Assembly (NCBI RefSeq): GCF_002865645.1
Contig: NW_020194619.1
Span: 372,001-436,000, forward strand
Reading direction: 5' to 3'
DNA length: 64,000 nucleotides
Source of the DNA: Hyaloscypha bicolor E
Taxonomy: Eukaryota > Ascomycota > Leotiomycetes > Helotiales > Hyaloscyphaceae
This document shows positions 22,491 through 31,809 of this stretch, one piece after another (the first letter of the stretch is position 1; each line of letters begins with the position of its first letter). Under the pieces are notes generated by a model, which saw only the letters and a list, made by a program, of their open reading frames with translations, did no database searches and was not told the origin of the DNA. Both the position numbers and the translations under genes were made by a program.

Positions 22491-24703
22491 CTATACATGC
22501 CTCCTACTACGTCTAGGCGCTCCTATAGCTACCCTAGCCCTTTTTGGTGCCCTCCCCTCCACTTGATCACCTGATTCTCCTCCTTCTCTAGCTCCATTCT
22601 CACGTGCTTGCTCCTCAGCTACTCTCTTCTTTGCTCTCTCAGATGCTCTTCCAGCCTTCTGAACTGATGCAATTGAACCACGATTATTCTCCTTTGCTAC
22701 CGCTTTAGGGAGGGTGATTTTATCCCTCTTGTGGGTTGCACCAGTAGTAGGTAAATCAGGATAAGTTAATTGGGAGGTGATTTTATTGAGGGCACTATGC
22801 GGCCAGAGAGTAGTAAGCTCGCCATACTTAGTAGCTAAGCAGTAGCCCTATTTTAATTAGCTTTTATTAAAAGTAAGGCTTATAAACCATATACCTTTGG
22901 AGTCTTTTCCAGAACTCTTACTGGAATTCTAGCCATTTCCGTACCGAATCTGTATTGCTTTGGGATCTGGAGGGTTGCAATCTCTTGAATATCATATTCA
23001 AGAGCTTTGGAATTCGCTCTCTTTACCATATTCTCCTTCTGTTTTCTCATATGCTCCGCAACCCTCCTAGTTAGCTCAGATAAAATCATCTCCTCAGCTA
23101 CTTCCTCCTGTTCTGCTTCCTCATCCACGAAAAAGCTATCCTCTCCATCCTCTCCATTCTCTCCATTCTCTCCATTCTCTCCATTCTCTCCATTCTCTCC
23201 ATTCTCTCCATTCTCTCCATTCTCTCTATTCTCTCCATCCTCTCCATCCTCTCCAGAAGCGCTACTCTCAGTAGTACCTTCCATAGGCCCTATGGCCCCT
23301 AGGGCCGTATGTATGCGGCGAGCACTCTTCTTATGGTCTAGGAAATCAGTAGGTGGCTTTCGTCCAAACCAGACCTCGTATGGTATATTTCCCTTAGGAA
23401 GAGCTGGTATAGCTGTGGTATTAATTACCCATGCGATTAAAGGAAGTAACTGTATCTATGATTGGATACCAGTATCCGCTCGTACGGCCCGTAGTCGTTT
23501 TTTGAAGATTCGATTAGCCACTTCAATAGAGCCCTGAGATTGAGGGTAATAAGCTTGTCTGCGAATAATCTTTATCCCTCTCTTCTTACAAATCTCAATC
23601 ACTTTCCCCTTAAACTCACCCCCATTATTACAGGCTAAAATGGAAATATACCCATTATCATTTAGCCATTTGATAAGCTCGTCCGCAGCTTCGTCCGCAG
23701 TCTTAGCCTTAAGCCTACGGATCCATACGAACTTGGAAAAGTGGCATTTCAATTACCAGATCCACGTATATTCTCCGTCCCGATCATACTATAATAGTAT
23801 TAGTAATAGTAATACTATAGTATTAATAAAGTGTGAATAAAAAGGTTCGGAATTTACGAAAATCGCAGGAATCGCAAAAATCGCAGGAAAAGCTTAAAAA
23901 CGCACGAAACGTACGAAATGCAGGAAATGCAGGAAATACAGGAATATAGGGGTAAATCACATGACTTAAGGGATACTTATACGAAAATCCATTAAATCCA
24001 GAACCATATGCTCGCCAGGATAATGAGATTAGATAGGTGTAATCCCCTTAGGATTCTTCTGAGCCTTTTCCTTATTATAGTAAGTACAGCAGGCACTTAT
24101 CCAAGCGTAGTCGTTACGGGATGGGCCATGCCAAATACGTCTTGTATACTCAAATGTAGTATTAAAGGCTATTATATAGGTTATTAGTATAAAAATTAGT
24201 AAATTCAAGGGGTACTTACTTGTATGTATTAATTTCTCATAAATAGTAATCAAAACCTCAAAGGCATCGTTATAGCAAAGGGTATACCGGGCTGGAATAA
24301 TCTCATCGCAGCAGGTATTGTGGTATTTCTTACGATATACCTGATTATCCTGAAGCTCGTATAATTGGGATTCGTATTTAATATTAGCCTGGTAGCGCTT
24401 CTCTGCTTTTGTTCTACTAGGGAGTGAAGTATCAGGATTTTGCAACTACTATCTAATATCTATATGCTTCCTAGCAGTAAGAATTTTCCTACTACCGCCC
24501 TTAGTAAGCCTTTGATCCTATGTAGCTTCGTCTTCAGCGGACCAATTATTAGTAGGGTCTTCAGTAATAGGGGAGGGCAAAAACTGAGTACCAGAGGAAC
24601 GTACTCCTGGTATAGTAATATCAAAATATTGCTCTGCTCGGCCATAGATACGTTGACGAGGTGTACGTGGGGCTGGAGATGAACGAAGGGTTGAAAGAGA
24701 CAT
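22491..24703 (-). pseudogene. Integrase-type transposase, inactivated by nonsense and active-site changes
   Basis: Reading starts at ATG 24703 (MSLSTLRSSPAPRTPRQRIY). The HHCC-type zinc segment spans IYEKLIHT, an intron 24169-24219 (51 bp), TFEYTRRIWHGPSRND and CCTYYNKEKAQKNP. The rve core follows: EHMVLDLMDF (first Asp), an intron, DGEYTWIW, KCHFSKFVWIRRLKAKTADE, ILACNNGGEF (second Asp replaced by Asn) and YYPQSQGSIEVANRIFKK (Glu). The frame then continues to INTTAIPALPKGNIPYEVWF. The C-terminal part has a GEN repeat and, after an intron near 22850-22895, GYCLATKYGELTTLWPHSAL, ending at TAG 22491. In-frame stops lie at about 24516, 24449, 24026, 23753 and 23463. Those next to conserved Trp/Gln positions fit G:C to A:T changes. 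Confidence 0.75.
23138..23253. repeat. 9-bp minisatellite CTCTCCATT within the transposase
   Basis: About a dozen copies of CTCTCCATT or close variants (CTCTCCATC, CTCTCTATT). They encode a Gly-Glu-Asn and Gly-Glu-Asp repeat on the minus strand in the linker after the integrase core. Because the unit is a multiple of three, copy-number change keeps the frame. Confidence 0.9.
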
Positions 24704-24868
24704 ATTAGAAGTAAGGTAATTGATTGGGAGATATATAGAATCAGTAATTGTGCTTGGAAAGTAGGTGCTTATACTGTGAACTATGTACTGTGAACTGTAT
24801 CTAGGTAGTAAAAAGGGAGCAGAGGCCCTATATATATCTAGAAGCTCTGGAGAAGTGTCTTTACCCCT

Positions 24869-25006
24869 ATTACATACTGAGAACTAAAGGGTTTTAGCCA
24901 TTAGTCTTAAGGATATATTATTACATACTGAGAACTAAAGGGTTTCAGCCATTAGTCTTGAGGATATATTATTACATACTGAGAACTAAAGGGTTTCAGC
25001 CTCCTC
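24869..25006. repeat. 51-bp tandem repeat, 2.7 copies, inside the transposon
   Basis: The block starting ATTACATACTGAGAACTAAA recurs at 24869, 24920 and 24971, a period of 51 bases, with only a few mismatches (GGGTTTTAGCC versus GGGTTTCAGCC). It ends next to the right inverted repeat, upstream of the transposase start. Confidence 0.85.
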
Positions 25007-25008
25007 AG

Positions 25009-25158
25009 CCCCGAAACCCCAATATTACCCGATTGATCAATCGGCCCCCTTATTGATCAATCGGGACCCACTGTGGCTTGCGAATCGTATTCCATTTCCT
25101 ATTGATCAATGGGAGCTACGATTGGTAAACCGCTCGTATTGACGAACGGGCGTGAACA
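25009..25158 (-). repeat. Right terminal inverted repeat
   Basis: Reverse complement of the left end, about 150 bp, with fewer copies of the CGATTGATCAATCG palindrome. It preserves the segment with CACTGTGGCTTGCGAATCG that is also present on the left, showing that the two ends are homologous beyond the outermost bases. Confidence 0.8.
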
Positions 25159-25162
25159 GATA
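25159..25162. repeat. Target-site duplication GATA, right copy
   Basis: Pairs with GATA at 22261-22264. The sequence after it (GGTGGTGATC) would have followed the plus-strand gene before the insertion. Confidence 0.7.
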
Positions 25163-25317
25163 GGTGGTGATCAGGCTATGGTTTTGGTGGTGCACAACTT
25201 TTCTTGGGATCATCGGAGTGGTCGAAGCGTTTATTCAGCGCAGCCTTTTCAGTTCTTGAGGTAGCCTACTAATAGGGGCATCCTTTCCGCGAAGTGCCAA
25301 GTATATTGACTTGTTTA

Positions 25318-26327
25318 TTATCGCAACCGACATGTTTTGAGGTCAGATACAGTTGTTTTGTTCAATATTTCGCAGTCAGTGGATGCACTCCAATTGGTGG
25401 AGTTCTTCGATGAAGGAGTGACGCATCGAAACAGTGAAGACTAGCAATTACCAGTGTCACTTTCCCCGAACTGCTTCAAATTTACTAGACTTACCCTCAA
25501 GTGGATGGGATCTTGAGTAGTTGGTTCTAAAGTTCTGACAGGACTTTCGCGGTATGGAAAGTTTCTTCTCGTGAGAGTGATCCATTGCTCAATTGTTCTA
25601 CAACTCGGCTGTTTATCAGAAGGAAAGAAATTCTGCACTAGGTTCTCCAGTATATTCGGAGTCTCCTTCGGTGCCGTGATAGAGGGAAGGCAGCTCCAAT
25701 ATCCATACGTCGAAGATCCCACTAAACTACACCATCGGCTATGGCAACATGCTTTCCACTGCTTCGTCTGTTATCCTTCGTGTCAAATACCCTCAAAAGT
25801 GGTACCTGTCTTCTCAAATGCCTCTAACTTTGTCAAGCTTGTCTTCAGGTCCTCCGCAGCAATCCTCTCCACCACCGAGACTTCCTCAAAAGTCTCCAGA
25901 ACGAGCTCATGAATGATCTCTGCAATTAGGATGGCCTTCTTAAGATCCCAGAGGTAACCAGAGTGCTGTCGTTCTTCTTGACCCTCCGCCTGGGAAGTCC
26001 TCCAATACTTCCAATACTTCCAATACGATTCGTAGAATTGAATCATGCGGTCCGAATGAGACTGAGTGTTTTCTCCAACGGATAGATTGCTCAAAGCCTG
26101 CTCTATGCCCCCAAAAGCAGAAGGAGAACTAGTCCTTACTCCATTCTATGTGGGGGTTAGTGTCGGTATATTTCTAGATCTCGCAGACTTTTACTCACCT
26201 GGGTGGTTGTGGAGCTAGGGTGCTTTGGGGCAATGCTTAATCCTCCGGACAGCATGTTGCTAATAGAGGTAATTGTGACACGCCAACTGTCCTCTACTGT
26301 GAGCTCTTTGTCTTCGTTATTCGGCAT
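25318..26327 (-). CDS. Unrecognised 277-aa protein next to the transposon
   Basis: Four exons with good splice signals and agreeing phases: 26199-26327, 25791-26145, 25495-25721, 25318-25440; introns 26146-26198 (GTGAGT...TAG), 25722-25790 (GTATTT...TAG) and 25441-25494 (GTAAGT...TAG). Start ATG 26327 (MPNNEDKELTVEDSWRVTIT). The middle is helical, with RMIQFYESYWKYWKYWRTSQ and LKKAILIAEIIHELVLETFE; the third exon reads PKETPNILENLVQNFFPSDK and IEQWITLTRRNFPYRESPVR. The stop is 160 bp from the transposon edge. No domain is recognised. It might be a separate gene or an old member of the accessory set around it. Confidence 0.5.
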
Positions 26328-26889
26328 CTTGGCGTTCGTTTCTTAGAGGGATCTATTTGTTGAAGCGGGTCTTCGTTATTGAGGGAGGTAAGTCAAGGCA
26401 GTCGAAATTTCAAAGACTCGGAGTCTTCGAAGGTTGAAGAAGTCGCATGAACTTGTATTATAAGTTATTTGGGCTCTATGATTGAAAAATTAGGGCAAAA
26501 TTTAGTCGACTCTCGTTGGTCGCCAGAAAATATGTCCAATTCACATGCCGGATTGCTTCAATGACCCGCCTCTTGCCTTGCTTACTTGTTGCGCTCGCAT
26601 GCCAAAACTCAATCGTGCCAAGTGAATAAGTACATTTAACAAGGTGGGCTTCTTTAAAATTTCGGCGGAAAACGCTGTTCACCGTGGTGCTCGTTCTGCC
26701 TATTTAAACACGGGTCCTTGTCTCGTCATTGCATTCTGGCAACCACATGGTCCAACCCATTTCTCGTACATTGCCTCACCTGCCCCCCTCAATTTACCAG
26801 CCAGTCCGATACATTAAACTGACGCCTCCTTAGGGGTTCCGTCTCATCATTTCACCAGCAAAGCGTCGTCCGGAAACCCCTAGCCGACA
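26328..26889. other. Intergenic between divergent accessory genes
   Basis: 560 bp separating the 277-aa gene (minus) from the plus-strand coiled-coil gene. It probably holds both promoters. No gene is seen. Confidence 0.45.
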
Positions 26890-28261
26890 ATGGAGCGCTC
26901 AAAGAGACTGATTGACAGCAATGGCGACAGCGACAGCGACAGCGATGTGCCATTGATGTTGAAGAGAGTAAAGAGACCAGTTGATAGCGGTGATGGCATC
27001 GGCAGCGATGAACCTCAAGCAGTTAGTCCACCGCACTCCGCACTCTTTCCCTCTGACAGATTCCCATCGTCTCATAGAAGAAGCCCAAGACGGCTCCCCA
27101 GGAGCTTCTCACCAACAATTTCCGCTGGATGGACGCCATACACTTTTCGACCAAGCGTAAAATGCAGGAAATCGCAGAAGAATTCCAAGGACAAGTAGAT
27201 GAGCTAGAACGACAGTTAGCCATCAAGAAGGTTAATTAGTCTTTAAATGCGATATTCCACCAACTTCTAGTGGAATTGAGACTAACCCAGGGAACTGCAG
27301 GAAGAAGCGGGTTTGGCCTATACCGCCAACGTGGCTTTGGGAGCTCTGACAGTTAAGTACGATGGCTTGACGAAGGCACAAAATGCTTTGAAGGGAGAAT
27401 TGGCAATCGCAAAGGTAATAATGCAATGTGGCAAAGAAGTCAAGAAATAGCGCTGATGAAAGTTTAAGGAGCAGAAGCGTCAAGTAGATGTCGAGAATCT
27501 AAAATATAGCACCATCGAAAAGCAGCATGAGCTGCTGAAGGGGGGGTACTCAATCTTAGAAGAACAATACATTGATTCTCAAAAGCAATTGGGGAACTTT
27601 CGGGAGCGACTTAAGAGCGCCAAAGCAGTATCGGACGTTTGGAAGGCGAAATGTGACCGGAAGGGTGTAATCGGTAGGTGATAGTGGTCCGAGAGACAAT
27701 ATCTTCTTGTCCCAATCCTCTCCGGAACAATCACACAGTTGCTGATTTTGCCCCAGAGGCCGCTTTGGAGGCTCTTCAAGAAGAGCATGAGACTCTGCTG
27801 ACGAAGTGTGCCGCAATCGAGCAAGAACTTGCTTCGGCAAAGGTCCGTATAACGAAACCAAAGTCTTCATTGTTCTAAGACTGACATTACAATGATAGGA
27901 AGCCGTGGTAGGCAACTCGGGCGCGCACGCCACTTTGACGACCCTCATCAGGCGTACAATACGCTAAAGGAGAACTACCAAGCACCTTTGAAAGAGCTGT
28001 CTGATATGAGATCCGAAGCGGCCAAACCTTCTTCCGTGCCACAAGATAGTAAGTTGCCAGAAGAGTAGGCATAATCGGTTTCCTGAATTAAATTGTTCAA
28101 CTGACTTCTGGGACAATCCTCTGCGATGGAATGATCGTCAGTTGGTAGATTTGCGTATTGGAGCAGGACGGGAATGTACATTACAGAACCGGAACATTGA
28201 CGGGAATGGCGCTGGATACCAGAATCACGCACATTGTGACAAATACTTGGACCGAGCGTAG
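26890..28261 (+). CDS. Multi-exon coiled-coil protein gene (second of two), exon structure partly resolved
   Basis: Start ATG 26890 (MERSKRLIDSNGDSDSDSDV), a Ser/Asp- and Pro-rich N-terminus. Coil exons follow with introns mostly in phase 0: MQEIAEEFQGQVDELERQLA ending AIKK (donor GTTAAT 27231), EEAGLAYTANVALGALTVKY ending AIAK (donor GTAATA near 27415), EQKRQVDVENLKYSTIEKQH through SAKAVSDVWKAKCDRKG, and EAALEALQEEHETLLTKCAA ending ASAK (donor GTCCGT). A C-terminal non-coil part with NPLRWNDRQLVDLRIGAG and TLQNRNIDGNGAGYQNH ends at TAG 28259-28261. The layout (disordered start, coil in short exons, WxxxxxxLR-type tail) parallels the minus-strand gene at 20.2-21.9 kb. Frame continuity near 27900-28090 is unclear, so decay is possible. 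Confidence 0.45.
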
Positions 28262-28410
28262 TGAGACCACACGTGCAGTGAGGGGCCTTGGATCACAGCA
28301 ATTTTGCGGCAGTTCAGCAGAACCAGAGAAATCGAATCCAGGGAGTGTGGTCGTCATCTTGACTCCACAAGTGCTGTTGATATCCCTGCAAAGGCCTCAA
28401 TCCCAGGATA

Positions 28411-28941
28411 CTATACATTTCCAATGCTGGGATGGGTATCGGTCAATTCAATGCCACCATCTACTTCTTCTCTGCCTTCTCCAACCATCCTCTCAATAAT
28501 CTTGGCTTTGCCTTCAGCTCTCTTGAGTCGATCGTCGAAGTCAGAGACCGCTTCCTCGGTGTTCTCGGTAGATAGACTTTCCGACTCCGATAGAGCGTGG
28601 AGTACCTTCAGGTGCTTTAATAATCGCTGATTTTGGGGTAGTGAAGGTAGCACATTGTTGATTCTCTTTTCTTCGTCAGGCTTTGATGTGGTGTTGGATG
28701 CTCTCTGCTGTCGATCCTTGGCGGCCAGAGAGCCTTGAGATGCAGGAATACGATTTGCCCAAACCAACGATTTGCCGTACAACCTTCCACTTTCAATATA
28801 TTTCTCGAACCCTTTTTCCAGGCCAAAAGTTCGACCCTCAATCTGACCTGCTTTGACTCCATCTGCCAATCCTTGTTGCAGGCCATTATGATAGAATTGT
28901 TCCTCAAGACCAAGGATTTCATCGAAGGTGTTGGATTGCAT
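28411..28941 (-). CDS. lto1: LTO1 homologue (Yae1-Lto1 adaptor for Fe-S delivery to Rli1/ABCE1)
   Basis: Single exon, 176 aa, start ATG 28941 (MQSNTFDEILGLEEQFYHNG). Residues about 20-56 show the deca-GX3 pattern: GLQQGLADGVKAG, then EGRTFGLEKGFEKYIESGR, with Gly at every fourth position, diagnostic of the Yae1/Lto1 family. The remainder is a charged, partly helical tail, longer than in yeast Lto1. In yeast, Lto1 with Yae1 links the cytosolic iron-sulfur targeting complex to the ABC protein Rli1, needed for ribosome biogenesis and recycling. The gene is divergent from methionyl-tRNA synthetase across 547 bp, so two translation-related genes sit head to head. Confidence 0.88.
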   Translation of the reverse strand: MQSNTFDEILGLEEQFYHNGLQQGLADGVKAGQIEGRTFGLEKGFEKYIESGRLYGKSLVWANRIPASQGSLAAKDRQQRASNTTSKPDEEKRINNVLPSLPQNQRLLKHLKVLHALSESESLSTENTEEAVSDFDDRLKRAEGKAKIIERMVGEGREEVDGGIELTDTHPSIGNV

Positions 28942-29488
28942 CTTGCCGAAGGTGAGATGTACAGTGGTTGATGTTATTGGTTCCGAGAAGAGAAGAGAAG
29001 TTGTTTCAAGGTTGTCGAGTCGGCGTCACGTGATAGCAAGGCTGAGTGCGCAGGGGTTGGCCTTTGTGGGCTTGTTATGAAGCTCTCTGGCCAGGTCTCT
29101 ACGGCCTAGCGGTTCGCTGTCGAGCGCACTGCAAATTGTCCGTATTGGATCTTTCTAGTTAAAGGTCCTTCGGGTCGACCTCAAGTTTACCGCAATCGAA
29201 TTTGCACTGCAACACGGTAAAAGACCCTTCCTGGTGTACGCCACCTGCGCAGTCGGCTCCGGGCATTTAGTGATAGAAGCTTTCCTCTTCCTTTTTGCAA
29301 TTTTCTGCATCCATCTTCGACCAGCTTCAACTCACCTCATCGACTCTCAGTCAGCCTTGCGCTCGCTTAAGCGGGGCGCTGTGCACAATTTCAGCCTTGT
29401 CAAAACAGTGAGTCAACCCCACCACGGCATTTAAAACACCAGCTCCCCGTACCTGCCTCTGACTCTGCTTAATTGAAACCCAGACACA
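28942..29488. promoter_or_regulatory. Shared upstream region of lto1 and methionyl-tRNA synthetase
   Basis: 547 bp between two divergent start codons. It contains pyrimidine-rich stretches and a short CACGTG-like E-box variant (GTCACGTGATAG at about 29026). No other gene is seen. Confidence 0.4.
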
Positions 29489-31534
29489 ATGGCAACACCG
29501 AAGATTATTTTGCCCGAGAAGGGCAAACAGAATATTCTGATCACCAGCGCATTACCATACGTCAATAATGTTCCCCACCTTGGAAATGTCGTCGGCAGCG
29601 TGCTCAGTGCAGACGTTTTTTCGAGGTTCAGCAAGCTACGAGACAGACCAACCCTCTTCGTCTGCGGAACAGACGAGTACGGAACGGCTACAGAAACGAA
29701 GGCACTCGAGACGGGGCAAACGCCAAAAGAGCTCTGCGACGAATTTCACCTGAAGCATAAGGAAGTTTACGACTGGTTCGAGATCGCATTCGATTATTTC
29801 GGCCGAACCACGACAGAGCAGCAGACGGTCATTGCGCAAGATATCTTCACGAAGCTGTATAAGAATGGGTATTTGGAAGAGCGCACGACTACACAACCAT
29901 ACTGCGAAAAACACGAATCCTTCCTGGCGGACCGCTTCGTCGAAGGCACGTGTCCAAAATGCCAATACGACGATGCGCGAGGAGACCAATGTGACAAGTG
30001 TGGAAGTCTTCTGGACCCATTTGAACTGATCAACCCTCACTGCAAGATAGATGGTGCAACACCAGTTCCGCGAGAGACGACCCACATCTTCCTGCTGCTC
30101 AACAAGGCACAACCTGCAATTGAGGAGTGGTTTTCAAAATCAAGTGTTCAAGGAGCGTGGCCACAAAATGGTGTCAGCATTACACGGTCGTGGTTGGAAA
30201 AGGGACTGGAAGGCCGAAGTATTACAAGAGATTTGAAATGGGGCACGCCGATTCCACTGCCAGGGTACGAGAAGAAAGTGTTGTACGTTTGGTTCGACGC
30301 CTGCATTGGTTATCCCTCGATCACTGCCAATTACACAAAGGATTGGGAGCTATGGTGGCGCGACCCGGAGAACGTCAAGCTTTATCAATTCATGGGCAAG
30401 GACAATGTACCGTTCCATACGGTCATTTTCCCGGGTTCGCAGATGGGAACCGGGGATAAATGGACTATGCTCAACCACCTTTCAACCACGGAATACCTGA
30501 ACTATGAGACCGGGAAGTTTTCAAAGTCAAGAGGTGTCGGCGTCTTTGGGGATGGTGCCAAGGAGACTGGTATTCCTCCGTCGGTGTGGAGATATTACTT
30601 GCTCGCAAATCGACCAGAAACAGGAGACACCCAATTCGAATGGAAGAGCTTCATATCAGCGAACAACAGCGAGCTGTTGGCCAACCTTGGCAATTTTGTC
30701 AACCGTCTCGTCAAGTTCGTCAATGCTAAACTCGGTGGGACTGTTCCTGAGTTCTCTGACGATTATACCGACGACACATTTGATTTCCCAGCCTGGATCG
30801 CTGAAGTTAACAAGCTGCTCGGCGAGTATGTGGCTGACTTGGAAGCTGTGCACTTGCGATCTGGATTGAAAAAGCTCATGGAGATTTCATCAGCAGGAAA
30901 TCTTCTGCTTCAATACCGCCTTGACAATGCCAATCTTGCCAGCAATCCGACAAGAACGCAGACTATCGCTGGACTTGCCCTCAACCTAGCATACCTTCTT
31001 GCCTCTATTGCGTCCCCATTCATGCCATCAACTGCTGAATCAATTGTTCAGCAACTAAATGCTCCTCTTGCCCATATCTCAGACAAGTGGAATCCGTCTG
31101 CATTGAAGAGTGGCCACAAAATTGGAAAGGCGGCATACCTCTTCACTCGCATCCCAGAAGAGAAAGAAGAAGAATGGCGCAACAAGTATGGCGGTACTCA
31201 AGCTCAGCGACAAGAAGAGGAAGCTGCCAAAGCCAAGAAAGCTGCGGACAAAGCGAGAGACAGAGAGCGCAAGAAAGCTAAGGTCCGTAAACGAAGATCT
31301 TTCCTCACTTTCATCTGGGGTTGTCTCGTTCAGTTCAGAGGACACAGTTGGCGATTGTTCGAGTTCCTAATTCAAAGAGTCCAGTTACTGATACCATTCC
31401 AGAAGGAGGCTGCTAAGGCTGGCGGGTCAAGCACCGATACAAAACCTGCTAGCAAGAAGGACGAGGAAGTGGAAATCCCGTTGAGGGGTAAAGTAGCTGA
31501 AGAGCAGGCGCCTCCGCCTGCGGCTGCTCCATAA
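29489..31534 (+). CDS. mes1: Cytoplasmic methionyl-tRNA synthetase
   Basis: Class Ia synthetase charging tRNA-Met. Start ATG 29489. The HIGH-type signature HLGN is in YVNNVPHLGNVVGS near residue 30. Zinc-binding cysteines follow (YCEKHE, CPKCQYDDARGDQCDKC). The KMSKS-type signature is FSKSRGVGVFG. KVLYVWFDACIGYPSIT and FMGKDNVPFHT are also typical. A helical anticodon domain and a Lys/Ala-rich tail end the protein. There is no mitochondrial presequence. The probable intron 31283-31402 (donor GTCCGT, acceptor CAG) is 120 nt, a multiple of three with no stop. Splicing gives 641 aa; retention gives 681 aa with an inserted hydrophobic/basic segment (FLTFIWGCLVQFRGHSW) that does not belong in the conserved tail. 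Confidence 0.95.
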   Translation: MATPKIILPEKGKQNILITSALPYVNNVPHLGNVVGSVLSADVFSRFSKLRDRPTLFVCGTDEYGTATETKALETGQTPKELCDEFHLKHKEVYDWFEIAFDYFGRTTTEQQTVIAQDIFTKLYKNGYLEERTTTQPYCEKHESFLADRFVEGTCPKCQYDDARGDQCDKCGSLLDPFELINPHCKIDGATPVPRETTHIFLLLNKAQPAIEEWFSKSSVQGAWPQNGVSITRSWLEKGLEGRSITRDLKWGTPIPLPGYEKKVLYVWFDACIGYPSITANYTKDWELWWRDPENVKLYQFMGKDNVPFHTVIFPGSQMGTGDKWTMLNHLSTTEYLNYETGKFSKSRGVGVFGDGAKETGIPPSVWRYYLLANRPETGDTQFEWKSFISANNSELLANLGNFVNRLVKFVNAKLGGTVPEFSDDYTDDTFDFPAWIAEVNKLLGEYVADLEAVHLRSGLKKLMEISSAGNLLLQYRLDNANLASNPTRTQTIAGLALNLAYLLASIASPFMPSTAESIVQQLNAPLAHISDKWNPSALKSGHKIGKAAYLFTRIPEEKEEEWRNKYGGTQAQRQEEEAAKAKKAADKARDRERKKAKVRKRRSFLTFIWGCLVQFRGHSWRLFEFLIQRVQLLIPFQKEAAKAGGSSTDTKPASKKDEEVEIPLRGKVAEEQAPPPAAAP

Positions 31535-31809
31535 AGGGGGATATTATAAAATATGTGCATAAGTGGCGTTAATGATTTGGACGGAAGGGTAGCAAGGGTT
31601 ACCTCGGATGCTGGTTGGAGCTGGAGCTGGAGCGTGCTTTTCGTTTGTTGGCGGTAGAAAAAGATAGCCTTTGCCTTGCGAGAGATTATTGTTGCATTCA
31701 ACATCTCAACAGACTAAAGAGAGTTGTAGCTGAACGAGTTGCTGTTATGATTCTATGATGGCTTGTCTAGTCTCTGATTGCCATATTGTTTCAATGAAAA
31801 GGTCCTGCG

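Larger units (their letters stand above)
22265..25158. mobile_element. 2.9-kb DNA transposon with long inverted repeats and gypsy-like integrase (Ginger-like)
   Basis: The ends are inverted repeats starting TGTTCACGCCCGTTCGTC at 22265 and its complement ending at 25158. The repeat continues inward for about 150 bp on the right and about 214 bp on the left, which has two extra internal blocks. The element is flanked by the direct repeat GATA at 22261-22264 and 25159-25162. It encodes, on the minus strand, a transposase with an HHCC-type zinc segment and an rve (DDE) integrase core. Terminal inverted repeats beginning TGT, a 4-bp duplication and a gypsy-like integrase are the features described for Ginger DNA transposons. 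The match is by pattern, and related integrase elements are possible. Nonsense and catalytic-site changes show that this copy is inactive. Confidence 0.8.

Noticed and set aside
23138..23253. CRISPR-like array of short repeats
   Set aside because: The 9-bp units are contiguous without spacers and lie in a eukaryotic transposase frame.
23007..23537. Plus-strand 176-codon Ser/Pro/Phe-rich frame
   Set aside because: It is the antisense of the transposase linker; the FSPFSPFSP run is the complement of the GEN minisatellite.
22265..25158. Reading the element as an LTR retrotransposon because of its integrase
   Set aside because: The ends are inverted, not direct, repeats, and no reverse transcriptase, protease or primer-binding site is present.
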